From Aristolochia californica (lineage: Eukaryota > Streptophyta > Magnoliopsida > Piperales > Aristolochiaceae): DNA of 64,000 nucleotides. The translations under genes were made by a program, and so were the position numbers. The notes under the pieces were generated by a model that saw only the letters and a list, made by a program, of their open reading frames with translations, ran no database searches and was not told the DNA's origin. The DNA is taken from contig JARWKL010000007.1 in NCBI GenBank assembly GCA_029961685.1, positions 15,323,013-15,387,012 on the forward strand, read 5' to 3'. This document shows positions 49,995 to 63,274 of the stretch, in pieces; the first letter of the stretch is position 1; each line of letters begins with the position of its first letter.

Positions 49995-52001
49995 TGAATA
50001 CATATTTTTTATTTACATTAGTTATTATTTTAAATTTTTTCCACACATCAACTATAAAATTTTTATTTTGTTGTGATCATTTTTGCATTTTTTGTTTACG
50101 GGATGAAGGGGGAGCGAAAACTCAAAGTTCTGATATAAGAAAAATGTGTACATCTAAAATGGGAATGCACAATGCTCAAATGTAGAGAGACATATTTCCA
50201 AAGAGTGTCTGTATGTTTTTAGGGATCGTATGCACTTTTTCGTTTTTATATCTAAGGTTTTGTAATCGTCGGGAAATGGGGGAGGCAGGCGATTTTTTAA
50301 CTGAGTGTTGACTTCAAATCCATAAGTCATTTCCCGTTACGCATGACAAATCACTTTACAATCATTTATGATTGTTAGCTCAACTTTTTGAATATGGGCA
50401 AAATAATGGCTTGTTTGACTCGGGCAAATATCCCACCGCACGTTGACTTGAGGCTTTAATGAGCGGTTGTTATTCTCTTTAAAAGCTTTGGATCCATAGG
50501 TCATTTGAATCTTTAACATGTATCTAGCATGCATATCCATTTTTAAAACATGTGTAAAAAAAATCCCCTTCATGTAAAATTCCAACATTTTAGTTTTGGA
50601 CTAGTGGAATTTCCAAAACTTGGATAACAAAACTTTTGTGTTCATTTGTGGTGTGTGAATAAATTTTCTTCATTTAATTTTTTTATAGTTGTAAACTTTT
50701 TCCGTACATCAACTATGAAATTTTCAGTTTGCTGTGATCTATTTGCCTTTTTTGTTTACGGGACGACGGGAGAGCAAAAAACTCGAAGTTTTGATTGAAG
50801 AAAAATGTGTACATCTGAAACGGAAACGCACAATGCACATATGTAGAGAGAGATAATTCCAAAGAGTGTCTGTAATTTTTAGGGATTGTAAGCACCTTTT
50901 CGTTTTTATATCTCAGGTTTTGCAATCGTCGGGAAAAATGGGTTGCGGAGGATTTTTTAACTGAGTGTTGAATTGCAATCCATAAGTCATTTCATACAAA
51001 AATATAGCCCGTTACGCATGATAAATCACATTACAATCATCTATGATTAGTTATGTCAGCTTTTTGCAAATGGGCAAAATATTGACATGTTTGACTCGGG
51101 GAAATATCCCACCGCAAGTTCACTTGAGAATTTAATGAGCGTTTGTTATTCTCTTTAAAAGCTTTGCATCCATAGCTCATTTGCATCTTTAACATGTTTC
51201 AAACATGCATATCCATTTTAAAAACATGTGTGGATGAAATCTCTCTTGCAAAATTCCAAGCTATTAGGGTTAAACTAGTGGAATTTCCCAAAATTGGATA
51301 ACAAAACTTTTGTGTTCATTTGTGTTGGTCGAAAATTTTCGTTATTTATATTTGTTATTATTTTAAATTTTTTCCGTACATCAACTATAAAATTTTCGTT
51401 TTTTTGTAAGCTTTTTGCCTTGTTTGTTTTCGGGATGAATAGAGAGCGAAAAGTAAAAGTTTTTATTTAAGAAAAAAGTGTACATCTAAAATGGAAAAGC
51501 ACAATGCGCAATTGTAGGGAGAGATAATTCCAAAGAGTGTCTGTAATTTTTAGGGATTGTAAGCTCTTTTCAGTTTTTATATCTCAGGTTTTTTAATCGT
51601 CGGGAAAAATTGGTGGCAGAGGATTTTGAACTGAGTGTTGAATTGCAATCCATAAGTTATTTCATAGTAAAATATAGCCCGTTACGCATGATAAATCACT
51701 TTTGAATCATCTATGATTGCTAGATCAAATTTTTGAAAATGGGCAAAATAATGACTTGTTAGACTCGGGTAAATATCCCACCCCACGTTCACTTGAGAAT
51801 TTAATGAGCGTTTGTTATTCTCTTTAAAAACTTTGGATCCATAGGTCATTTGAATCTTTAACATGTTTCATGCATGCATATCCATTTTTAAAACCAATGT
51901 AGAAAAAATCTCCTTCATGTAAAATTCCAAGCTTAATAGGTTTGGAGTAATGGAATTTCCAAAACTTGGATAACAAAACTTTTGTGTTCATTTGTGGAGT
52001 G
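49995..52001 (+). repeat. HOR A(49995)-B(50656)-C(51330)
   Basis: A has lost about 14 bp at 50332 ('agtcatttcccgttacgc') and carries 'cttgaggctttaatgagcgg'. B has 'ttttatagttgtaaac' but the normal 'gcggaggattttttaactg'. The C landmark is degraded ('gttggtcgaaaa'). C reverts to left-domain bases ('ttgttattatttta', 'tttgtaagc'). Confidence 0.88.
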
Positions 52002-52673
52002 TGAATAGATTTTTTTTATTTACCTTAGTTATTATTTTAAATATTTTCCACACATCAACTATAAAATTTTTATTTTATTGGGATCCTTTTTGTCTATTTT
52101 GTTTACGGGATGTAGGGGGAGCGAAAACTCAAAGTTCTGATTTAAGAAAAAAGTGTACATCTAAAATGGAAATGCACAATGCACAAATGTAGAGAGATAT
52201 TTCCAAAGTGTGTCTTTATGTTTTAGGGATCGAATGTTGTTTTTCTTTTTTATATCTAAGGTTTTGCAATCGTCGGGAAATGGGGGAGGTGGGCGATTTT
52301 TAACTGAGTGTTGACTTCAAATCCATAAGTCATTTCTTACAAAAATATAGCCCGTTACGCATGACAAATCACTTTACAATCATCTATGATTGTTAGCTCA
52401 ACTTTTTGAATATGGGCAAAATAATGGCTTGTTTGACTCGGGTAAATATCCCACCCCACGTTCACTTGAGAATTTAATGAGCGTTTGTTATTCTCTTTAA
52501 AAGCTTTGGATCCATAGGTCATTTGAATCTTTAACATGTTTTAAGCATGCATATCCATTTTTAACATATGTGTAGAAAAAATCTCCTTCATGTAAAATTC
52601 CAAGCTTAATAGGTTGGACTAATGGAATTTCCCAAACTTGGATAACAAAACTTTTGTGTTCATATGTGGTGTG
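52002..52673 (+). repeat. A-to-C chimeric monomer (amplified type)
   Basis: A start with 'ttttattgggatcctttttg', which creates an additional GGATCC. It is A to 'atggcttgtttgactcggg' (about 52442), C-like from 'taaatatcccacc' and clearly C at 'catgttttaagcatgc' (about 52534). A private 'taacatatgtgtag' near 52562 is shared with 54592 and 63167. Confidence 0.87.
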
Positions 52674-54697
52674 TGAATAGATATTTTTTTTTGCATTAGT
52701 TATTATTTTAAATATTTTCCACACATCAAGTATAAAATTTTTATTTTGTTGTGATCCTTTTTGCCTTCTTTGTTTACGGGATGAAGGGGGAGCGAAAACG
52801 CAGAGTTCTGATTTAAGAAAAAAGTGTACGTCTAAAATGGAAATGCACAATACACAAATGTAGAGAGAGATATTTCCAAAGAGTGTCTGTATGTTTTTAG
52901 GGAGCGTATGCACTTTTTCATTTTTATATCTAAGGTTTTGCAATCGTCGGGAAACGGGGGAGGTAGGCGATTTTTAACTGAGTGTTGACTTCAAATCGAT
53001 AAGTCATTTCTCTTAAAAATATAGCCCGTTACGCATGACAAATCACTTTACAATCATCTATGAATGTTTGCTCAACTTTTTGAATATGGGCAAAATAATG
53101 GCTAGTTTCAGTCGGGCAAATATCCCACAGCACGTTCACTTGAGGTTTTAATGAGCGTTTGTTATTCTCTTTAAAAGCTTTGGATCCATAGGTCATTTGA
53201 ATCTTTAACATGTTTCGGGCATGCAAATCCATTTTTAAAGCATGTGTAAAAAAAAATCGCCTTCATGTAAAATTCCAACATATTAGTTTTGGACTAGTGG
53301 AATTTCCCAAACTTGGATAACAAAACTTTTGTGTTCATTTGTGGTGTGTGAATAAATTTTCTGCGTTTAATTTTTTTAGAGTTGTAAACTTTTTCCGTAC
53401 ATTAACTATGAAATTTTCATTTTCCTGTGATCTATTTGCCTTTTTTTTTACGGGATGAAGGGAGAGCGAAAAACTCGAAGTTTTGATTTAAGAAAAATGT
53501 GTACATCTAAAACGGAAATGCACAATGCACATATGTAGAGAGAGATAATTCCAAATAGTGTCTGTAATTTTTAGGGATTGTAAGCACCTTTTCGTTTTTA
53601 TATCTCAGGTTTTGCAATCGTCGGGAAAAATGGGTTGCGGAAGAAAACAAAACTAAGTGTTGAATTGCAATTCATAAGTCATTTCATAAAAAAATATAGC
53701 CCGTTACACATGATAAATCACAATATAATCATCTATGATTAATTATGTAAATTTTTTGCAAAGGGGCAAAATAATGGCATGTTTGACTCGGGTTAAATAT
53801 CCCACCGCAAGTTCACTTGAGAATTTAATGAGCGTTTGTTATTCTTTTTAAATGCTTTGAATCCATAGCTCATTTGCATCTTTAACATGTTTCAAACATG
53901 CATATCCATTTTTAAAACATGTGTGGACGAAATCTCTTTCTTGCAAAATTCTAAGCTATTAGGGTTAAACTAGTGGAATTTCCGAAAATGGGTTAACAAA
54001 ACTTTTGTGTTCATTTGTGTTGGGTAAATAAATTTTCTTTATTTATATTTGTTGTTGTTTTTAATTTTTTCCATACATCAACTATAAAATTTTCATTTTG
54101 TTGTAGGCTTTTTGCCTTGTTTGTTTTCGATACGAAGGGAGAGCGAAAAGTCAAAGTTTTGATTTAAGAAAAAAGTGTATATCTAAAATGGAAAAGCACA
54201 ATGCACAATTGTAGGGAGAGATAATTCCGAAGAGTGTCTATAATTTTTAGGGATTGTAAGCTCTTTTTAGTTTTTATATCTCAGGTTTTGCAATCATCGG
54301 GAAAAATTGCTGGCAGAGGATTTTTAACTGAGTGTTGAATTGCAATCCATAAGTCATTTCATACAAAAATATAGCTCGTTATGCTTGATAAATCACTTTA
54401 CAATCATCTATGATTGCTAGATCAAATTTTTGAAAATGGGCAAAATAATGACAAGTTAGAATCGGGTAAATATCCCACCCCACGTTCACTTGAGAATTTA
54501 ATGAGCGTTTGTTATTCTCTTTAAAAGCTTTGGATCCATAGGTCATTTGAATCTTTAACATGTTTTAAGCATGCATATCCATTTTTAACATATGTGTGGA
54601 AAAAATCTCCTTCATGTAAAATTCCAAGCTTAATAGGTTCGACTAATGGAATTTCCCAAACTTGGATAACAAAACTTTTGTGTTCATTTGTGGTGTG
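52674..54697 (+). repeat. HOR A(52674)-B(53349)-C(54025)
   Basis: The last three members of the third tetramer. A has 'tatgtttttagggagcg' and 'cttgaggttttaatgagcg'. B has 'ttttagagttgtaaac' and 'gcggaagaaaacaaaactaag'. C has 'gttgtaggc' and ends with 'catgttttaagcatgc' and 'taacatatgtgtgg', so the amplified chimera's 3' end has spread to a true C monomer. Confidence 0.88.
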
Positions 54698-56721
54698 TGA
54701 ATAGATATTTTTTTTTACATTAGTTATTATTTTAAATATTTTCCACACATCAAATATAAAATTTTTATTTTGTTGTGATCCTTTTTGCCTTTTTTGTTTA
54801 CGCGATGAAGGGGGAGCGAAAACTCAAAGTTCTGATTTAAGAAATAATGTACATCTAAAATGGAAATGTACAATGCAAAAATGTAGAGAGAGATATTTCC
54901 AAAGAGTGTCTATATGTTTTTAGGGATCGTATGCACTTTTTCATTTTTAAATCTAATGTTTTGCAATCGTCGGGAAACGGGGGAGGCAGGCAATTTTTAA
55001 CTGAGTGTTGACTTCAAATCCATAATTCATTTCTTATAAAAATATAGCCCATTACGCATGACAAATCACTTTACAATCATCTATGATTGTTAGCTCAACT
55101 TGTTGAATATGGGCAAAATAAAGGCTTGTTTGGCTCGGGCAAATATCCCACCGCACGTTCATTTGAGGTTTTAATGAGCGTTTGTTATTCTCTTTAAAAG
55201 CTTTGGATCCATAGGTCATTTGAATCTTTACATGTATCGGGCATGCATATCCATTTTTAAAACATGTGTAAAAAAAAATCCCCTTCATGTAAAATTCCAA
55301 CATATTAGTTTTGGACTAGTGGAAGTTCCCGAACTTGGATAACAAAACTTTTGTGTTCATTTGTGGTGTGTGAAAAAATTTTCTTCATTTAATTTTTTTA
55401 TAGTTGTTAACTTTTTTCGTACATCAACTATGAAATTTTCATTTTGCTGGGATCTTTTTGCCTTTTTTGTTTACGGGATGAAGGGAGAGCAAAAAACTCG
55501 AAGTTTTGATTTAAGAAAAATGTGTACATATAAAACGGAAATACACAATGCATATATGTAGAGAGAGATAATTTCAAATAGTGTCTGTAATTTTTAGGGA
55601 TTGTAAGCACCTTTTCGTTTTTACATCTTAGGTTTTGCAATCGTCTGGAAAAATGGGATGCGGAGGAAAACAATACTGAGTGTTGAATTGAAATCCATAA
55701 GTCATTTCATACAAAAATATAGCCCGTTACGCATGATAAATCACATTACAATCATCTATGATTAATTATGTAAATTTTTTGCAAAGGGGCAAAATAATGG
55801 TAAGTTTGACTCGGGTTAAATATCCCACCGCAAGTTCACTTGAGAATGTAATGAGCGTTTATTATTCTCTTTAAATGCTTTGCATCCATAGCTCATTTGC
55901 ATCTTTAACAAGTTTCAAACATGCATATCCATTTTTAACACATGTGTGGACGAAATCTCTTTCATGCAAAATTCTAAGCTATTAGGGATAAACTAGTGGA
56001 ATTTCCCAAAATGGGTTAACAAAACTTTTGTCTTCATTTGTGTTGGGTGAATAAATTTTATTTATTTATATTTGTTGTTGTTTAAAATTTTTTCCATACA
56101 TCAACTATAATATTTTCATTTTGTTGTAGGCTTTTTGCCTTGTTTGTTTTCGGGATGAAGGGAGAGCGAAAAGTCAAAGTTTTGATTTAAGAAAAAAGTG
56201 TATATCTAAAATGGAAAAGCACAATGCAAAATTGTAGGGAGAGATAATTCCAAAGAGTGTCTGTAATTTTTATGGATTGTAAGCTCTTTTTAGTTTTTAT
56301 ATCTCAGGTTTTGTAATCGTCTTGAAAAATTGGTGGCAGAGAATTTTTAACTGAGTGTTGAATTGCAATCCATAAGTCATTTTATACAAAAATATAGCCC
56401 GTTACCCATGATAAATCACTTTACAATAATCTAAGATTGCTAGATCAAATTTTTGAAAATGGGCAAAATAATGACTTGTTAGACTCGGGTAAATATCCCA
56501 CCGCACGTTCACTTGAGAATTTAATTAGTGTTTGTTATTCTCTTTAAAATCTTTGGATCCATAGGTCATTTGAATCTTTCACATGTTTCAAGCATGCATA
56601 TCCATTTTTAAAACATGTGTAGAAAAAATCTCCTTCAAGTGAAATTCCAAGCTTAATAGGGTTGGAGTAATGGACTTTCCCAAACTTGGATAACAAAACT
56701 TTTGTGTTCATTTGTGGTGTG
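54698..56721 (+). repeat. HOR trimer A(54698)-B(55371)-C(56048)
   Basis: A has 'tatgtttttagggatcg' and 'tttgaggttttaatgagcg'. The B landmark is 'gtgaaaaaatt'; it has 'ttttatagttgttaac' and 'gcggaggaaaacaatactgag'. C is a right-domain type ('ttgttgttgttta', 'gttgtaggc'). The trimer parallels 52674-54697 without the chimera. Confidence 0.9.
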
Positions 56722-58738
56722 TGAATAGATATTTTTTATTTACATTAGTTATTATTTTAAATATTTTGCACGCATCAACTATAAATTTTTTATTTTATTG
56801 GGATCCTTTTTGACTTTTTTTGTTTCGGGATGAAGGGGGAGCGAAAACTCAAAGTTCTGATTGAAGAAAAAAGTGTACATCTAAAAAGAAAATGCACAAT
56901 GCACAAATGTAGAGAGATATATTTCCAAAGAGTGTCTATATGTCTTAGGGATCGTATGCACTTTTTCTTTTTTATATCTAAGGTTTTGCAATCGTCGGGA
57001 AACAAGGGAGGCGAGCGATTTTTAACTGAGTGTTGACTTCAAATCCATAAGTCATTTCTTAAAAAAATATAACCCGTTACGCATGATAAATCACTTTAAA
57101 ATCATCTATGATTGTTAGCTCAACTTTTTGAATATGGGCAAAATACTGGCTTGTTTGACTCGGGCAAATATCCCACCGCACGTTCACTTGAGAATTTAAC
57201 GAGCGTTTGTTTATTCTCTTTAAATGCTTTGGATCCATTGGTCATTTGAATCTTTAACATGTTTCTGGCATGCATATCCATTTTTAAAATATGTGTAGAA
57301 ACAATCCCCTTCATGTAGAATTCCACGATATTAGTTTTGGACTAGTGGAATTTCCCAAACTTGTATAACAAAACTTTTGTGTTCATTTGTGGTGTGTGAA
57401 TAAATTTTCATCATTTAATTTTTTTATTGTTTTAAACTTTTTCCTAACATCAACTACGAAATTTTCATTTTGTTGTGATCTATTTGCCTTTGTCATTTAT
57501 GGGATGAAGAGAGAGTGAAAAACACGAACTTTTGATTTAAGAAAAATGTGTACATCTAAAACGGAAATGCACAATGAACATATGTAGAGAGATATAATTC
57601 CAAAGAGTGTCTGTAATTTTTAGGGATTGTAAGCACTTTTTCGTTTTTATATCTCAGGTTTTGCAATCATCGGGAAAAATGGGTTGCGGAGGATTTTTAA
57701 CTGAGTGTTGAATTGTAATCCATAAGTCATTTCATACAAAAATAAAGCCCGTTACGCATGATAAATCACATTACAATCATCTATGATTAATTATGTCAGC
57801 TTTTTGCAAATGGGAAAAATAATGGCATGTTTGACTCAGGTAAATATCCCACTGCAAGTTCACTTGAGAATTTAATGAGCGTTTGTTATTCTCTTTAAAA
57901 GCTTTGCATCCATAGCTCATTTGCATCTTTAACATGTTTCAAACATGCATATCCATTTTTAAATCATGTGTGGACAAAATCTCTATCTTGCAAAATTCCA
58001 AGCTATTAGGGTTAAACTAGTGGAACTTCCAAAAATTGGATAACAAAGCGTTTGTGTTCGTTGGGAGAATAAATTTTCTTTATTTATATTTGTTATTGTT
58101 TTAAATTTTTTCCATACATCAACTGTAAAATTTTCATTTTGTTGTAAGCTTCTTGCATTGTTTGTTTCTGGGATGAAGGGAGAGCGAAAAGTCAAAGTTT
58201 TGATTTAAAAAAAAAGTGTACATCTAAAATGGAAAAGCACAATGCACAATTGTAGGTAGAGATAATTCCAAAAAGTGTCTCTAATTTTTAGGGATTGTAA
58301 GCTCTTTTTAGTTTTTATATCTTAGGTTTTGCAATCGTCGGGAAAAATTGGTCGTGGAGGATTTTTAACTGAGTATTGAATTGCAATCCATAAGTAATTT
58401 CAAACAAAAATATAGATCATTACGCATGATAAATCATTTTACAATCATCTATGATTGTTAGATCTAATTTTTGAAAATGGGAAAATAATGACTTGTTAGA
58501 CTCGGGTAAATATCCCACCGCACGTTCACTTGAGAATTTAATGAGCGTTTGTTATTCTCTTTAAAATCTTTGGATCCATAAGTCATTTGAATGTTTAACA
58601 TGTTACAAGCATGCATATCCATTTTTAAAACATGTGTTGAAAAAATCTCCTTCATGTAAAATTCCAAGCTTAATAGGGTTAGACTAATGGAATTTCCCAA
58701 ACTTGGATAACAAAACTTTTGTGTTCATTTGTGGTGTG
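56722..58738 (+). repeat. HOR trimer A(56722)-B(57397)-C(58066)
   Basis: A has 'ttttattgggatcctttttg' with the extra GGATCC. B is closer to left-domain copies ('ttttattgttttaaac', 'gcggaggatttttaactg'). The C landmark is shortened ('gttcgttgggagaat'), and C carries left-type 'ttgttattg' and 'gttgtaagc' with the 'atagatcattacgc' and 'gttagatctaat' markers seen in C at 45322 and 48648. Confidence 0.88.
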
Positions 58739-60759
58739 TGAATAGATATTTTATATTTACATTAGTTATTATTTTAAATATTTTCCACACATCAACTATT
58801 AAATTTTTATTTTGTTGTGATCTTTTTTGCCTTTTTTTTGTACAGGATGAAGGGGGAGCGAAAACTCAAAGTATTATTTAGGAAAAAAGTGTACATCTAA
58901 AATGGAAATGCACAATGCACAAATGTAGAAAGAGATATTTCCAAAGAGTGTCTGTATGTTTTAGGGATCGTATGCACTTTTTCGTTTTTATATCTAAGGT
59001 TTTGCAATCGTTGGGAAACGGGGGAGGCGGGCGATTTTTAACTGAGTGTTGACTTCAAATCCATAAGTCATTTCCTACAAAAATATAACCCGTTACGCAT
59101 GAAAAATCACTTTACAATCATCTATGATTGTTAGCTCAACTTTTTGAATATGGGCAAAATAATGGCTTGTTTGACTCGGGCAAATATCCCACCGCACGTT
59201 CACTTGAGAATTTAATGAGCGTTTGTTATTCTCTTTAAACGCTTTGGATCCATAGGTCATTTGAATCTTTAACATGTTTCTGGCATGCATATCCATTTTT
59301 AAAACATGTGTAGAAAAAATCCCCTAGATGTAAAATTCCAAGATATTAGTTTTGGACAAGTGGAATTTCCCAAACTTGGATAACAAAAATTTTGTGTTCA
59401 TTTGTGGTGTGTGAATAAATTTTCTTCATTTAATTTTTTTATTGTTTTAAACTTTTTCCGTACATCTACTATGAAATTTTCATTTTGATGTGATCTATTT
59501 GCCTTTTTTGTTTACGGGATGAAGGGAGAGCGAAAAACTCGAAGTTTTGATTTTAGAAAAATGTGTACATCTAAAACGGAAATGCACAATGCACGTATGT
59601 TGAGAGAGATAACTCCAAAGAGTGTCTGTACTTTTTAGGGATTGTAAGCACCTTTCCGTTTTTATATCTCAGGTTTTGCAATCGTCGAGAAAAATGGGTT
59701 GCAGAGGATTTTTAACTGAGGGTTGAATTGCAATCCATAAGTAATTTCATACAAAACTATAGCCCGTTACGCATGACAAATCACATTACAATCATCTATG
59801 ATTAATTATGTCAGCTTTTTGGAAATGGGCAAAATAATGGCATGTTTGACTCGGGTAAATATCCCACCGCAAGTTGACTTGAGAATTTAATGAATGTTTG
59901 TTATTCTCTTTAAAAGCTTTGCATCCATAGCTCATTTGCATCTTTAACATGTTTCAAACATGCATATCCATTTTTGAAACATGTGTGGACGAAATCTCTT
60001 TCTTGAAAAATACCAAGCTATTAGGGTTAAACTATTGGAATTTCCCAAAATTGGATAACAAAACTTTTGTGTTCATTTGTGTTGGATGAATAAATTGTCT
60101 TTATTTATATTTGTTGTTGTTTTTAATTTTTTCCATCCATCAACTATAAAATTTTCATTTTGTTGTAGGCTTTTTGCCTTGTTTGTTTTCGGGATCAAGG
60201 GAGAGCGAAAAGTCAAAGTTTTGATTTAAGAAAAAAGTGTACATCTTAAATGTAAAAGCACAATGCACAATTGTAGGGAGAGATAATTCCAAAGAGTGTC
60301 TGTAATTTTTAGGGATTGTAAGCTCTTTTTAGTTTTTATATCTCAGGTTTTGCAATCGTAGGAAAAAATTGGTGGCAGAGGATTTTTAACTGAGTGTTGA
60401 ATTGCAATCCATAAGTCATTTCATACAAAAATATAGGCCGTTACGCATGATAAATCACTTTACAATCATCTATGATTGCAACATCAAATTTTTTAAAATG
60501 GGCAAAATAATGACTTGTTAGACTCGGGTAAATATCCCACCGCACGTTCACTTGAGAATTTAATGAGTGTTTGTTATTCTCTTTAAAGCTTTGGATCCGT
60601 AGGTCATTTGAATCTTTAACATGTTTCAAGCATGCATATCCATTTTTAAAACATGTGTAGAAAAAATCTCCTTCATGTAAAATTCCAAGCTTAATAGGGT
60701 TGGAGTAATGGAATTTCCCAAGCTTGGATAACAAAACTTTTGTGTTCATTTGTGGTGTG
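58739..60759 (+). repeat. HOR trimer A(58739)-B(59412)-C(60087)
   Basis: A has 'gatattttatatttac' and 'ctcaaagtattatttagg', the variant seen at 45994 and 49322. B shares 'acaaaactatagcccg' and 'tgaaacatgtgtgg' with B at 44647. C shares 'gttggatgaat' and 'acatcttaaatg' with C at 45322. Confidence 0.9.
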
Positions 60760-61420
60760 TGAATAGATATTTTTTATTTACATTAGTTATTATTTAAAAT
60801 ATTTTCACACATCAACTATAAAATTTTTATTTTATTGGGATCCTTTTTGCCTTTTTTGTTTACGGGATGAAGGGGGAGCGAAAACTAAAAGTTCTGATTT
60901 AAGAAAAAAGTGTACATCTAAAATGGAAATGCACAATGCACAAATGTAGAGAGAGATATTTCCAAAGAGTCCCTGTATGTTTTAGGGATCGTGTGCACTT
61001 TTTCTTTTTTATATCTAAGGTTTTTCAATCATCAGGCGGGCGATTTTTAACTGAGGGTTGACTTCAAATCCATAAGTCATTTCTTACAAAAATATAGCCC
61101 ATTACGCATGACAAATCACTTTACAATCACCTATGATTGTTAGCTCAACTTTTTGAATATGGGCAAAATAATGGCTTGTTTGACTAGGGCAAATATCCCA
61201 CTGCACGTTCACTTGAGAATTTAATGAGCGTTTGTTATTCTCTTTAAAAACTTTGGATCCATAGGTCATTTGAATCTTTAACATGTTTTAAGCATGCATA
61301 TCCATTTTTAAAACCTGTGTAGAAAAAATCTCCTTCATGTAAAATTCCAAGCTTAATAGGGTTGGAGTAATGGAATTTCCCAAATTGGATTACAAAACTT
61401 TTGTGTTCATTTGTGGTGTA
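60760..61420 (+). repeat. A-to-C chimeric monomer (amplified type, 661 bp)
   Basis: A start with 'ttttattgggatcctttttg' (extra GGATCC). About 13 bp of the G-rich segment are lost at 61033 ('caatcatcaggcggg'). A to 'gactagggcaaatatccc' (about 61200), then C from 'catgttttaagcatgc' (about 61285), so A follows. Confidence 0.87.
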
Positions 61421-62601
61421 TGAATATATATTTTTTACTTACATTAGTTATTATTTTAAATATTTTCCACACATCAACTATAAAATTTTAATTTTGTTGT
61501 GATTCTTTTTGCCTTTTTTGTTTACGGGATGAAGGGGGATCGAAAACTCAAAGTTCTGATTTAAGAAAAAGTGTATATCTAAAATGGAAATGCACAATGC
61601 ACAAATATAGAGAGAGATATTTCCAAAGAGTGTCTGTATGTTTTTAGGGGTCGTATGCACTTTTTCGTTTTTTTATCTAAGGTTTTGTAATCGTCGGGAA
61701 ACGGGGGAGGCATTTCTATAATTGAGAATTTAATGAACGTTTTTTATTCTCTTTAAAAGCTTTGCATCCATAGCTCATTTGCATCTTTAACATGTTTCAA
61801 ACATGCATATCCATTTTTGAAACATGTGTGGACGAAATCTCTTTCTTGAAAAATTCCAAGCTATTAGGGTTAAACTAGTGGAATTTCCCAAAATTGGATA
61901 ACAAAACTTTTGTGTTCATTTGTGTTGGATGAATAAATTTTCTTTATTTATATTTGTTGTTGTTTTAAATTTTTTCCATACATCAACTATAAAATTTGCA
62001 TTTTATTGTAGGCTTTTCCCTTGTTTGTTTTCGGGATGAAGGGAGAGCAAAAAGTCAAAGTTTTGATTTAAGGAAAAAGTGTACATCTTAAATGGCAAAG
62101 CACAATGCACAATTATAGGGAGAGATAATTCCAAAGAGTGTCTGTAATTTTTAGGGATTGTAAGCTCTTTTTAGTTTTTATATCTCAGGTTTTGCAATCG
62201 TCGGGAAAAATTGGTGGCAGAGGATTTTTAACTGAGTGTTGAATTGCAATCCATAAGTCATTTCATACAAAAATATAGCCCGTTACGCATGATAAATCAC
62301 TTTACAATCATCTATGATTGCTAGATCAAATTTTTGAAAATGGGCAAAATAATAACTTGTTAGACTCGGGTAAATATCCCACCGCACGTTCACTTGAGAA
62401 TTTAATGAGCGTTTGTTATTTCTTTAAAAGCTTTGGATCCATAGGTCATTTGAATCTTTAACATGTTTCAAGCATGCATATCCATTTTTAAAACATGTGA
62501 AGAAAAAATCTCCTTCATGTAAAATTCCAAGCTTAATAGGGTTGTACTAATGGAATTTCCCAAACTTGGATAACAAAAATTTTGTGTTCATTTGTGGTGT
62601 G
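61421..62601 (+). repeat. Deleted A-to-B chimera (61421) plus C(61930)
   Basis: The first monomer is 509 bp. A sequence ends at 'acgggggaggc' (61711), followed by 'atttctataa' and then B sequence from 'ttgagaatttaatgaacg'. About 165 bp are missing. The short joint sequence resembles 'catttcttataa' from inside the missing part, so two adjacent deletions are likely. C at 61930 belongs to the 45322/60087 group ('gttggatgaat', 'acatcttaaatgg'). Confidence 0.88.
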
Positions 62602-63274
62602 TGAATAGATATTTTTTTTACATTAGTTATTATTTTAAATATTTTCCACACATTGACTATAAAATTTTTATTTTATTGTGATCCTTTTTGCCTTTTTTGT
62701 TTACGGGATGAAGGTGGAGCGAAAACTCATAGTTCTGATTTAAGAAAAAAGTGTACATCTAAAATGGAAAATCACAATGCACAATTGTAGGGAGACATAA
62801 TTCCAAAGAGTGTCTGTAATTTTTAGGGATTGTAAGCTCTTTTTAGTTTTTATATCTCAGGTTTTGTATTCGTCGGGAAAAATTGGTGGCAGAGGATTTT
62901 TACCTGAGTGTTGAATTGCAATCCAGAAGTCATTTCATACAAAAATATAGCCCGTTACGGATGATAAATCACTTTACAATCATCTATGATTCCTAGATCA
63001 AATTTTTGAAAATGGGCAAAATAATGACTAGTTAGACTCGGGTAAATATCCCACCCCACGTTCACTTGAGAATTTAATAAGCGTTTGTTACTCTCTTTAA
63101 AAGCTTTGGATCCATAAGTCATTTGAATCTTTAACATGTTTTAAGCATGCACATCCATTTTTAACATATGTGTAGAAAAAATCTCATTCATGTAAAATTC
63201 CAAGCTTAATAGGGTTGGACTAATGGAATTTCCCAAACTTGGATAACAAAACTTTTGTGTTCATTTGTGGTGTG
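62602..63274 (+). repeat. A-to-C chimeric monomer (early switch)
   Basis: A through 'ctcatagttctgattt' (about 62741) and C from 'atcacaatgcacaattg' (about 62771). The breakpoint is therefore in the first quarter, unlike the other A-to-C chimeras. Its end has 'catgttttaagcatgc' and 'taacatatgtgtag', linking it to the amplified chimera family. Confidence 0.88.
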
